A stretch of DNA of 64,000 nt, taken from assembly GCA_021234155.1 (NCBI GenBank), contig JAJEKV010000036.1, positions 10,987,426 to 11,051,425 on the forward strand. Reading direction: 5' to 3'. Made by a program: the position numbers and the translations under genes. Below are positions 1 through 9,757 of the stretch, one piece after another (the stretch's first letter is position 1; each line of letters starts with the position of its first letter). Under the pieces are notes generated by a model. It was not told the DNA's origin. It did no database searches and was given only the letters and a program-made list of their open reading frames with translations. This DNA comes from Isoetes taiwanensis (lineage: Eukaryota; Streptophyta; Lycopodiopsida; Isoetales; Isoetaceae).

Positions 1-1
1 A

Positions 2-757
2 TATACCGTTGATTTCAGACATCCATGCCTCAATTTGATGGTTGCCATCCCCGCAAAGAAACATTCTACCACACAAATCTGACCAATCCTTGTTATTTAG
101 CAATGACTCTTCAAATGCCTTATTCACTTCTTGCCAATACGGGTCCCAACCATCAATGTCTTCATCAGTCACTGGAATAACATTACCTTTTGCTGTAGCC
201 ATAGATAAAATGAAGTTCCCCTTGGATTTCACATAGCCATCCTGTCTGAAGGTATCTCTTAGTATTTGCGCTCTTGAACCCACTTTGCGGACCTCCTCAT
301 TTATCCTAATCCGACATAATGGAATCATGGGTGGTTCTGTATCCCTCTTTAATGCTAGCGCATCCAAGGTTTTTGAAATCACTTCCACAGTAAAAAACGC
401 AGATAAGTCACCAAGAACATCATCATCAGATCCTGAACTTTGCCCTTTTTTCTGTCCTTTTTCTTTTCTGTTTGCTTTAGTATTATCTGTAGCATTGTTA
501 TCTTTCTCATTAAGTGTTGCTCTCTCTTCTTCTTCCATAACAATTGTACTGTCATCCAACTGCATAGCAATACTTCCTGCCTCTTTGTCTATGTCAACAA
601 TCGTATCTACAGGCCCTTCTATTGTCTCTAGTGGATCTGCAGTAGATTCAGATGACATTGCCAAACTTCGATGTGTCTGACGGCCTCTTGGCTTTTTTTT
701 AGGAGTGACGAGTCTAGTAGGCTGCAAATCTGGTTGACTGTTTCTTGTTTCTACCAT
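2..757 (-). CDS. Partial hypothetical protein with a ParB/sulfiredoxin-like GDGNH motif
   Basis: An uninterrupted frame of 252 codons starts at an ATG at 757 and runs off the left edge, so the C-terminus is missing. A good splice acceptor (TTTCTTGCAG) ends at 771 on this strand, so the ATG is near the start of an exon. Residues 1-30 are basic and Lys/Arg-rich, 30-125 are acidic and low-complexity, and a folded part begins near residue 130. In the folded part I see SRAQILRDTF (about 180), then LCGDGNHQIEAW (about 236). The second motif resembles the GxxR / G-H-R-x-x-A loop of ParB-N and sulfiredoxin folds, with Gln where Arg is usual. I do not recognise a named plant family; the function is unknown. 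The long open frame with sensible composition argues for a real gene; the domain assignment is only a suggestion. Confidence 0.6.
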   Translation of the reverse strand, partial: MVETRNSQPDLQPTRLVTPKKKPRGRQTHRSLAMSSESTADPLETIEGPVDTIVDIDKEAGSIAMQLDDSTIVMEEEERATLNEKDNNATDNTKANRKEKGQKKGQSSGSDDDVLGDLSAFFTVEVISKTLDALALKRDTEPPMIPLCRIRINEEVRKVGSRAQILRDTFRQDGYVKSKGNFILSMATAKGNVIPVTDEDIDGWDPYWQEVNKAFEESLLNNKDWSDLCGRMFLCGDGNHQIEAWMSEINGI

Positions 758-902
758 AACAGAGGCCACACTGCAAGAAATACAACATAAGATAAGAAAA
801 CACAATTCATTTGATTAGTGACAAGGGACAAAATTTCTGTTTAACATTCTGTGTTCTAGAACAGAATAGGACAAAATTTATTTAAAATGTTATGAAATCT
901 AT

Positions 903-1310
903 GGCAACGGTGCCGTCCCCTTGGAATGAAACACATATCAGATCTTCCACTAAGACCAAAAATAAGGCAACGGTGCCGTCCCCTATTAATGTCAGCATAT
1001 TTGAACAGTATTTGAACAGTCAATGACCTATGCCAGAAGCTCCATGACCAATGCCAGAAGCTCCGAAAATGAACATTCAATGTGTTCTGGATTTAGTCTA
1101 ATGTTCTGCAACAGTGTCGTCCCCTTGCATTGGCTGGCATTATCGTGATTTGAAATGTGATAAAATCTAGAATCAAATGTGCTAGAATAAGACAATATGT
1201 TCTAGAAGAAGACAAAAGTTAAGCAACGGCTGTCATTTTCGGATTTCAAATCAGATAAATTATAAGGCAACGGTGTCGTCTCGTCCCCTTGGAATCAATC
1301 ACAGTTTAAG
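903..1310. repeat. Dispersed short repeats upstream of the left-edge gene
   Basis: The core GGCAACGGTGCCGTCCCC occurs at 903 and 966. Decayed versions lie at 1108, 1222 and 1266; the 903 and 1266 copies share flanks (TTGGAATNAA and TCTTCCA). A separate short tandem, ATGCCAGAAGCTCC, is doubled at about 1028-1064. The cluster lies 150-550 bp upstream of the minus-strand frame that starts at 757. Confidence 0.65.
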
Positions 1311-1329
1311 TCTTCCAGCAAGGCCTGAT

Positions 1330-2528
1330 CAGCCTGGGTGGCCGTAGGAACTGGAGTTGCACTGCATACTTATGGATACCTCATGGATATTTCATGTTTG
1401 TCATGGTTTTATGGTTATCTCATGATTATTGCAGGGTTATGGTATATGCATTTAAAACGTAACTGTATTGTTTGATGATGTTCGGATATTTCTCATAATG
1501 TGGTTTCTTATTGTCATTGTCATATTATGTGCTAATATTGCATTGTTGGGTAGCATAGAGAGATTCTCATGTGAGGTATCTAAGCCTAAGAGTGATTTTG
1601 GTGATTGTTATACCACATATATGTCTTGTTGATTAAGCCAGCATTATGTAAATGCCTCAAACCCCCACTTATCTTTATGACTAACCCCACACGTGTTCAT
1701 GGTGTACGCATATTGATAGAAGGCTTGAAGAATCATTGTGCAGCTGAGAGCCGAGCGAAGTTGAAGTTCTAAGACCTGTGTGTGGTGCTAGCAAGGCCTC
1801 ATGGTTACTTTATTAAGCTTGGCACAGTGGAATCTTGTGTGGGAAGTGTTTCATTGCATGTATAACATGAAATTGGACTCTTTGAGAGTTGTGATCATAG
1901 GTGTTTATGCGATTCAGTAGAGATTAAAGATTCAATTCTTTACCTTGAGTTTGTATTAAGAATGCTTTTGCATTGCATATCAAATCATGCATACAAACTT
2001 GTCCGTGTTATGCAAGTCTTAATGGGATCTCGGGTTACCCGGAGGGTTGACTTGACAGGCCCGTTACATAATACATCTGATGTTACAAGACTTTACTTCC
2101 ACATCAATGAAGTAAAGGATTCATAAACCCAAACGACTATTACATCTCCAGGATATTTAATGTAAACTATCAACTAATTAAACATTACCTGAGGTGGGGA
2201 TTATGAAATTACATCTTACATCTTCTAGCCAGATGCACTTCTTCACATATTTACCAATAGTGAATCTGTAGCTGAAAGACATGATGTAATATGGGTGCTT
2301 GCATAGTGATGTAAGTACTATAGATCTATCAAGCCCTTCATCATAGTTTGCGCAGCATTGTTCACTTGAATTCTCTCCATCCCTAACTTCTACTGGAGGT
2401 GCCCTTCAATCTGCATAAACATAAGCAGCTCCCTCACATTCTTTTCATATGGCATCTCCATCTGCCCTCCTGATAAAGCTCCTATTTCTAGATATTTTTA
2501 TATGCAAATCATTCTTGCTCACTTGCAG
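1330..2528. other. No gene recognised
   Basis: About 1.2 kb of AT-rich sequence without a convincing frame, splice pattern or repeat in either direction. It could be intron or old transposon sequence. Confidence 0.4.
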
Positions 2529-2964
2529 AAATTGCTTGTTGTAGACTGAACGAGATTGGTGTTGTTCGTACAAGTCTACAAGATACACTAATGATTGTGC
2601 ACAGAGTTGCTACTGCCAAACCAGATAAGTATATGAAGGAATTATCTCCCAGTGAGTTAAAAGCACAGAGGACAAGGGAAATGATTGGGTCAAACGAGCC
2701 TTGGTATTGGTATCCTCTCACAAGATTGGACTATGCAAAGATATTATATAACGTAAGTTTAATATTGTTTCTGCTGTTATATTACTTTTGCTGTTTAAGA
2801 TTCAATAAACTAATTACTAAGAATCCATGATGCAGGCTTCAATGGTTAAGGACATTGAGGATTACATAAAATCAAATCATGAAAACATTTCAGAAGTTGA
2901 TGTCTTGAAGGCAAATGCTAAAAGAAAAGTGGGAAATTCGCAAAATTCTGAACAGGGGTGCTGA
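2529..2964 (+). CDS. Two orphan exons of an unidentified protein
   Basis: Exon A (2529-2752) follows the acceptor CTCACTTGCAG and ends at the donor GTAAGT. Exon B (2836-2964) follows ATGATGCAG and ends in TGA. The phases match, giving about 116 residues with no internal stop. Exon A encodes ...KPDKYMKELSPSELKAQRTR and then NEPWYWYPLTRLDYAKILYN. Exon B is Lys/Glu-rich and ends NSQNSEQGC. I do not recognise the family. No upstream exon with a start was found before 2529, so this is either the 3' end of a gene whose 5' part lies in 1.3-2.5 kb, or a remnant. It runs opposite to the left-edge gene. Confidence 0.4.
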
Positions 2965-3366
2965 CGTGGAGGATGTGACACATGTCCGGTAATCGTAGGG
3001 TATACGTGGCTTACGTTTTGAAGTCCCTAGAAACGGTGCCTGATAAATGCATAGATAAAAATGCTTCATGGGTCTAACATAACATTGACCAATATTTACG
3101 ACCCATCAGCAACATATAATTGTAAAAGAAGAAGCAGGATTAAGTGTCGCGTTGATAGCATCACAGAAAGAAGGAGGAGTATCGAGTGCCGCGTTTGCAT
3201 GCAGTGCCACACAATTGTAAAAGAAGAAAAACGCGTCACACAAGCAATTTTTATAAGTCACAGAATAGTAAATGGCTAAAAGCGGATATAACGGGACCTG
3301 GGTGGCAAGGGTGCAGAGCGGTTTAGGCTGGCTGGGCGACGGTCGAGCAGATTAAGGGGACAAAAA
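2965..3366 (+). promoter_or_regulatory. Putative promoter/5' region of the SPIRAL1-like gene
   Basis: No frame of note. The stretch is rich in GAAGAAG-type purine repeats around 3125-3180, with AT-rich stretches TTTTTATAAG (about 3248) and GGATATAACGG (about 3284) that could serve as a TATA region. No transcription start can be fixed from sequence alone. Confidence 0.3.
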
Positions 3367-3408
3367 ATGGAGCCATTTTCCGAAAACAAGCGATGGCAAG
3401 AGGAGTAA
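3367..3408 (+). promoter_or_regulatory. Upstream ORF overlapping the SPIRAL1-like start codon
   Basis: An ATG at 3367 opens a 13-codon frame ending in TAA at 3406-3408. It runs out of frame across the main ATG at 3393, so ribosomes starting here would pass the main start. If this ATG is within the transcript it should lower translation of the main frame. Confidence 0.45.
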
Positions 3409-3850
3409 GCAGCGGAGGAGGGCAGAGTTCTCTGGGCTATCTGTTCGGCCCCGAAGCAGTCCACCACATAGTTCCTCCACCGGATCCTCCTCCATGTCCA
3501 AGCAAAGATGCTCTAAAATGCGCCACCTTCTTGGACCCAGACGCATCCACCCGCTCCCTCCTCGGCCTCTCCAACAACAATTACCACCGCGCTGATGGCC
3601 AAAACTCTGGTAACTTCATCACGGTAAGTTCTCTTTCGAACCCTATTTTTCCAATTCAATTCAATTCAATTCAAACCCTAAATTCAATTCATTTCATCCT
3701 TATCTTGTGTTTTTTGCATCACCTATATCTCTTACCCTTGGTTTGTAATTTTCTTATCTTTCTCTTCAGGATCGGCCTTCTACTAAGGTCCATCGCGTCC
3801 CTGGCGGCGGTTCATCTCTAGGTTATCTCTTTGGAGATGCCAAAGAGTAA
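3393..3850 (+). CDS. SP1L: SPIRAL1-like microtubule-associated protein
   Basis: Two exons, 3393-3623 and 3770-3850, joined in phase 0 across a GTAAGT...TTCAG intron, give 103 residues. The N-terminus RGVSSGGGQSSLGYLFG (residues 3-19) and the C-terminus GGGSSLGYLFG (about 89-99) are the paired glycine-rich repeats that define plant SPIRAL1 proteins. NYHRADGQNSGNFITDRPS spans the splice junction and is equally typical. SPIRAL1 proteins are small plus-end and cortical microtubule proteins needed for straight anisotropic cell growth. Length and exon layout fit the family. The intron starts with an (ATTCA)n run at about 3651-3676. Directly upstream is an overlapping uORF. All signature residues are intact, so this should be a working gene. 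Confidence 0.95.
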
Positions 3851-5584
3851 TTTCGGTCACATGAGTAGAAGAAGGCACCTCTTCCTTGATTTTACAGGTT
3901 CCCTGCATTCTTGGAAATTGTTTTACTATGGATCTCCACTGTAATTTAGTGTTACATCTGGCTTCAAGTGAAGCCTTCCTACTTGTGTTTATACAATGAG
4001 AACGAAAACTAAGATGAGACAAACGTTTTTTGACAAAAAATCCACATTCTGACATATGTTGAGTCCTATGTATGTATATATGCTTAATAATTTTGTATTC
4101 TGCCCCTGTTCAATTTGTGTACCATGCATAAACTTGCAACAAAGAGATCTTGAAAATACATTACGCCATTTTGTTGCTACACTTTGTGGTTGTCCATCTT
4201 GTAGTCATGTCCATGGTCGTATTTTATTGAATACAAGTTGCATCTCCATTTTCAGGAAAGCTTAGATGTGCCTGAGAAAACAAGGTTTCTCTCTGATAAT
4301 TGAAAATTTATTTTGTGCACTTACTCCTTGCCTTGGCCAGAGTTCTCCCTTATTCTCAGTGCTTACCAGATTTGCAATGGTGCAGCTTGGGATATGATTA
4401 TAGCATTGTTTGTCTTGCTGTTCTGGAAGCAGGATTGAAGCAAAAGTTTTTCGACTGTGCGACTTAGAAAATACTACAGAATTGCTCATGGGCAGATGTT
4501 TGCCAGGAAATTGGTTGATGGTTGCAATAATGACCCTTGGATATCTTATATTATTTTTTATCTGAGTAGCGAATCATATCAAGCCCTGGGAATAACGTCC
4601 GCGTAGCAAATTATTGATGTATAGGGGAGGAAAAACAGTTGAAAAGGGATTGAATGAGGCTGCATGAACAGCACAAAGGCATGAAACTGATGGAGCAAGC
4701 AATTAAAACCTTGTTCAAAATGTGAATCTATTCATCAATAATTCAGCAGCCAGATTTGCAAAATGCAGCCTGGTCAGAAATATGATCTCCAGCTCTCTAT
4801 AGCATTCAGATCCATTTTTCTTCATTTTCAGTTGGCAAATTGGCAAATCTGGCCCATGAACTAGTCTGTAGTGTTTTATAAGTTACACAGCAAAGGAATA
4901 TTGCTTTCCTCCTGATTGGTGGTTGCAATAATGACCAAACACGAGCGTTGGCAAGCAGCACTAATTTTGATATGCAAGTGTAGTATTATTGCACCTGCAC
5001 GTCCTATATTGTTTACTACCTGAATGGTGATTGAGGATTTGCTTTCTTTAAGAAGCCCTGGGAATAAGTCTGTGTAGCAAATTCTGAAGAAAAGTTGAAA
5101 AGGAATTGAATGATACCGCATGAACAGCACAAAGGCATGGAAGTCATGGAGCGGGCAACAAAATCTAGGCATGGAAGTAAAACCTTGTTTTATTATGTGA
5201 ACAGAGGATCTCTGACACCCATGTCTCTTTCAATTTATAACACAGTTCCAAGAAAGGCTAGCAGCAGACAGAAAAGTGGGGATGATAAATTGAGTAGCTC
5301 AGATTTGTTTATTCCAACCTAAAATTCAGTGGAAATTCAAGGTCTTAAACTGCAGTTGTATGTACAAAAGAGCCTGCACCTAATGTTTGCAACGAACATA
5401 AATAGCATTGGAGATCTTTTATGAAGGTGCACAAATGCAAGGGCCCTATCAACAAGTGGTAAACATAGCCATGATTATATTGTTAAGCATAAACTAGAGT
5501 GGAATCAGAGCTATCTTCTGGTACTTTTGTATGGTAAATTTAGTGCTTTGCAGGATGCTTGTGATGTTTTTGCAGCATGTTTAG
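3851..5584. other. 3' flank of the SPIRAL1-like gene; no gene found
   Basis: The first few hundred bases are probably 3' UTR. The rest has only short unconvincing frames. Its main structure is the duplication listed at 4519-5205. Confidence 0.5.
4519..5205. repeat. Diverged direct duplication
   Basis: The block starting GGTTGCAATAATGACC (4519) and running through AAGCCCTGGGAATAA (4581) and GCATGAACAGCACAAAGGC (about 4662) recurs at 4920, 5053 and about 5119. The offset is about 400-470 bp, so small insertions have accumulated since duplication. Both copies end near AAAACCTTGTT. Confidence 0.7.
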
Positions 5585-6790
5585 ACGTATAACTTTTTCT
5601 GGAATATCATGATATCAATCTATGTTCAGCATGGACACCTTGATGAGGCTCTTCATCTTTTTGAGAATATTCCTAAGGCTGACATGGTATAGTGGCTTTT
5701 GCTTAGAAAGTAAGCTTCATGTGGCCCTTGAGTTTTTCAACAGATGCCAGAAAGATCTTGTATCTTGGAATGCCATATTGGCAGGTTACTGCCAACTTAG
5801 CCTTTTGAACGGAGCTCTTCAATCTTTTTGATTAATGCCACAATTGAATGTTTGCCCTTGGAATACTATGATTGTAGCTTAGGCCTAGCATGGTCATCTC
5901 GAAAGGAGCCTTAGTGCTTTTCACAACATGCCTCATCCTGATGTTGTATCATGGACTGGCATAGTCAGGGCATGTCCAGAAGAGAGAACTAAAAAAGGCC
6001 CTTAGGTTGTTCGAGGACATGCCTAGATATGATGTCATTGCATGGATACAATCATTGGTGCCATTGCAGGGGATGGAAAACTCAATGTAGCTCTTTTATG
6101 AATACTGGTGGAATGTCAAAAGGCCTGATAAGCTTACATTTATAAGCATCCTTGATGCCTGCGCATCTAATGGGGCCTTAGTTTAGGGGCAGGCAAGAGT
6201 TTGCATGCTTATATTATCCGCCAAGGGCTTGGTTTAGATGCTGTTTTTGGTACATCACTTATTGATATGTATAAGAATTGTGGAAGCTTGGAGGGTACAA
6301 GAAGTGCTTTTTTGAAAACATACAAGATGATACAGTTTCCTGGACAGCTATAATTACAGCATGTGCACAATATGGCTTTGGAAAAGAAGCGCTTGAAATT
6401 TTCTGGTTATTGTATTGGGAAGGTGTGTTATTGACTGAAATCACACTTGTCAGCATACTTTTGGCTTGGAAACATACTGGCCTCATTGATGATGGCTATA
6501 CTAATTCCTTTCTATTAGTTGTTATTTTTTGCGCGGCTTATATATACGATTGACGACTTCAACTGTGTGGTTGATATTCTTGCAAGAGCTGGTGAACTTG
6601 ACATTGCAAAGGCTTTTTTTTATTAATATGCAATTGGATCCGGATGTGATGTCCTGGGCAGCATTGCTCAGTTGCTGCAAGCAGTAAGTCTTATGCCAGA
6701 GGTTCAAAGTCTTGGACAATAGTTGAAAAAATATGTGCATAAGTCCCTGAGGTCCTGAAAATCGATCTTGATATTTCCCTGAATACACAT
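5585..6790 (+). pseudogene. Decayed PPR gene (PLS type)
   Basis: Successive PPR motifs appear in changing frames with many stops: QKDLVSWNAILAGYC (about 5750), PHPDVVSWTGIV (about 5935), LTFISILDACAS (about 6130), then a longer open part at 6226-6480 with GTSLIDMYKNCGSLEG and DDTVSWTAIITACAQYG. Near 6560-6690 come VVDILARAGELDIAK and DPDVMSWAALLS, which is the region where the E domain follows in this family. Intact members are organelle-targeted RNA-binding proteins used in RNA editing or processing. At least six interruptions rule out a full product, and no DYW domain is visible. No intron is needed to explain the frames. Confidence 0.85.
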
Positions 6791-6950
6791 ATGTTGGAAG
6801 TGTCTAATTAGAACATATCTTCAGGATTGAATCAAATTGGTTTATGCAAACGCCGGGGAAATGGAAAATGGTGGGAGCTCAATTATGGGGTAAGAAATTA
6901 AGTCGTTGGAATAGTAGAGTGTTCAATAAGTAAGCTGGTTGTAGACGCGA

Positions 6951-7137
6951 GTTCTTGCATAATGCAATATTGTTGAGACTTAATATATTATACAAGAAAG
7001 GAGTGCGAAGTCGGGAATTGAGTTCTTACACAATGCAATATTGTTGAGACTTAATATAGTATACAAGAAAGTAGTGCGAAGTCGGGAATTGAGTTCTTGC
7101 ACAATGCAATATTGTTGAAACTTAATACACTACAAGA
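6951..7137. repeat. 71-bp tandem repeat, about 2.6 units
   Basis: Units starting GTTCTTGCA(T/C)AATGCAATA occur at 6951, 7022 and 7093, a period of 71 bp, with only a few changes between units. The third is cut by the CACTA-like terminus at 7138. A lone relative lies at 9675-9757. Confidence 0.85.
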
Positions 7138-7185
7138 AATTTATCGTGGCGACCAACCGCCGCAAACATTTCTCTTCCTTTGACT
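7138..7185. mobile_element. CACTA-like transposon terminus
   Basis: CACTACAAGAAATTTATCG begins at 7138. CACTACAAGAAA is the usual terminal motif of plant CACTA (En/Spm) elements. The adjoining GTGGCGACCAACCGCCGC is a GC-rich subterminal inverted motif. Nearly the same stretch recurs at 25347. I found no opposite end (TTTCTTGTAGTG) in the window, so this is one end only. Confidence 0.6.
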
Positions 7186-7739
7186 CATTTATTGGTCGAA
7201 ATGATGCTAGGGACACTCAATATGCAAGATACCTAGGCTGGAATTAAATAACATATCAATAACATATCAATAGTATATGTTTGATATTGAAATATTGATG
7301 GTTGCACTTTTCCTTAGTGCTTAAAGTGTGCACTATTGTTTTGACTATGGCACTATGTGGTTATGGTACTCTGTCATAGACATCAAAATATATGTAAGTC
7401 TTAGGTTCACAGGCCCAAAATGACATGTAATTTTATGTTGGGTGTATGTCTTACTCTCCTTTTAATTGTCAAGGTTGTGACAAAATTTAATTTGTAGCCA
7501 TTTTTGTGACAATCTTTGAAATCATGCCATGCTTATCTAAATCCATTGCAAAACATTATTTTCTACGGAAGAAAATGTACATGCTTAAATACTGGAGATG
7601 GTCTCAAATGCTAATAAGCAAATACATAGAGTCAGATAGCCATTCTATTTCAAACCTAACGGTCTCAAATGCAATTAAGCAAATACGTTTCGAATCTATA
7701 GCCATTCTAGTTTAAACATAATGTAAATGTAATTCTGTT

Positions 7740-9290
7740 TACATTCCAGAGTGAGCAGTAAGAGACACAAAGTTGCGACGATATTCTTGATGTTTGCATG
7801 ATATCACATATTGCGAAAGTGGATCTCTCCGCTCTCCAACAGATATCAATAATAGAAGACACTGAAAGCCACAAACCTAAGGAACGAAATATTTGCAAGA
7901 GAAAAAATGTACTATGATAATATCTGCAAGAGAAGAATGAAGTAAGAGCATCGTAATATATAGCGTCTATGATACACTTTATTCACATATAAACTTTTGA
8001 CTGCTTAGACCAATCAAGAAGGTGAGACTAATTTGACAGATCATTGTTTGTAGTAAACTAGATAATTAGTAAACAAATTCTTCATAGTTAATTTGCCTAT
8101 AGAAGAGCATCGTCATCCATGTTGCAGTCTATCTCTACTATATAAATTTGGCATGGCTTGTCTATGAATAAGCATGTACGATGCAGTCTGTGTAATAGCA
8201 ATTGACTCAATAAATCTAAAGGCTGGAATACATTCTCTAAATGCACTAGCAATGGACCAGCATCTTCCATGGCACATAGCAACACACAATCATTCTGCTA
8301 ATGTTAGCATTGTGCAATTAATGTAGCTTCCATAGGCTAGTGCATTAATGGTTAACTTTGAAGCTACTTAAAAAAACTGCATGGAAATTCAAGCCAATAT
8401 CTGATTTACACAATAAGAAGAAGTCTAAAATGGCCAGCATAAGCAACATGCATTACTTATGTGTGCCTTAAAGAAATCAAGGAAAGAATGCAACCTTCCT
8501 GAACACCTGTCCCCTTTGCCTCTTTGTCTATCCCCATTGATGAAGGTGGTCATGTTGTATTCACACCGCACCTATTCATTGAACTGATTAGGCTCTCAAT
8601 TGGGCTTCTATGAAGAGATATATAAAACTAAAGGACTTTAGGACGTACCAATGCCCGTGATCGTGGTGTTGTTTGCTCCTATTTTGCACCTGCAAAATTT
8701 CCATCACAACCTGGATAATGTGCCGAAAATGTCCATTAATTTTTTATCTGAACCGCATTGCTCCAAGTAGGCCATCAAGCAGGCAGAAAAGACATAAATA
8801 AGCATTGCCTATAAGAACCAGTGAACATAATAATATACATAGTAAAGTTACTTCTTGATATAATTGAGCGGGTCTGGTTATACCTGTCTGGGGCCATATA
8901 CGCCTACTATAACCTTTGTGTTTTCCATCTCAAAACTTGCAGAGCTGCAAAATTATTGTAAAGGATAAAGGATAAACGATGCATCACTTGAAACTTAAAA
9001 TATGCCATGAGAGAATCTCACCCATCTGCATTGTCAGTCACTTCGATGGAAGCCTACAAATGCTGCATCTGCACTCCATGCTATATTTTCGAATTCATGC
9101 ATCAACCTAGAGGAAAAAGATTGTAATCTTCATAGCTCCATGGGTCTCTGTCCTCCATGTGGAGCCCTTCAGGACTCATAAATTCGGGCACCATCCTTGC
9201 CTCAGACTTCCTACTAATGCCAAGACTCAGAAATTTTTGTCTTTGGTTGCGGTTTAGGGCTTTAGTTTCAAGACTGATGGAATTATTTGG
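7740..9290 (-). pseudogene. RRP41: Exosome subunit RRP41 (RNase PH family) pseudogene
   Basis: Seven pieces of an RRP41-type protein lie in order on the minus strand: VPEFMSPEGL (about 9200), VTDNADG (about 9030), SASFEMENTKVIVGVYGPR (8884-8945), VQNRSKQ (about 8690), VRCEYNMTTFINGDR (about 8570-8510), CQIYIVEID (about 8170-8120) and a weaker ATL match near 7780. RRP41 forms the RNase PH-like ring of the RNA exosome. Splice sites remain around several pieces (GTGAGA after NADG, GTACGT before VRCEY). The family's DGRR after SPEGL reads EDRD here. A 2-base insertion after VQNRSKQ breaks the expected IND-ALV stretch, and the later exons are poorly conserved. It is best read as an old unprocessed (intron-bearing) pseudogene copy. 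Confidence 0.8.
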
Positions 9291-9674
9291 CAAGGATTCA
9301 GAATACTCTTGCTAGATGGAATCATCCAAGGTTTCATCTACCAGAGCACCAAAAAACACAAATTGAACTTACTTGTTCATAGAAGAAAGCATTTCTGCTT
9401 TTGGATTTGCAGATGCGCTTCCCAAACACGCCGAAATCACAGGACAATACCAAGATTGCAGTCCTGCTTAAAAAATCGTGACGAGAAATGGAGCCGACAG
9501 ATGCGAAATGGAGCCGACAGATGCGCGGCTGCTGAAACCCTCTTTGTTTTCCTTTTTTTTTCTCATCAATTCACGAAGCCATTCACGAAGCCGGAAATCA
9601 AGAGTTAGAATGTTCCTAGAATAGACACGTGCGCCCCATATAACGTTGATGTATATATAATTATATATGTTTTG

Positions 9675-9757
9675 ATAAAAGAAAGTAGTGCGCGAATTGA
9701 GTTCTTGCACAATGCAATATTGTTGAGACTTAATATACTATACAAGAAAGTAGCGCG
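9675..9757. repeat. Isolated copy of the 71-bp repeat
   Basis: The unit GTTCTTGCACAATGCAATA (9701) with flanks GAAAGTAGTGCG and TATACAAGAAAGTAG matches the array at 6951-7137, 2.6 kb away. The RRP41 pseudogene and the CACTA-like end lie between the two. Confidence 0.8.

Noticed and set aside
8125-8150. Helitron-5'-like string ATCTCTACTATATAAAT
   Set aside because: It lies inside the RRP41 pseudogene, where its reverse strand encodes the QIYIVEID piece of the protein. No hairpin-CTAG end is paired with it.
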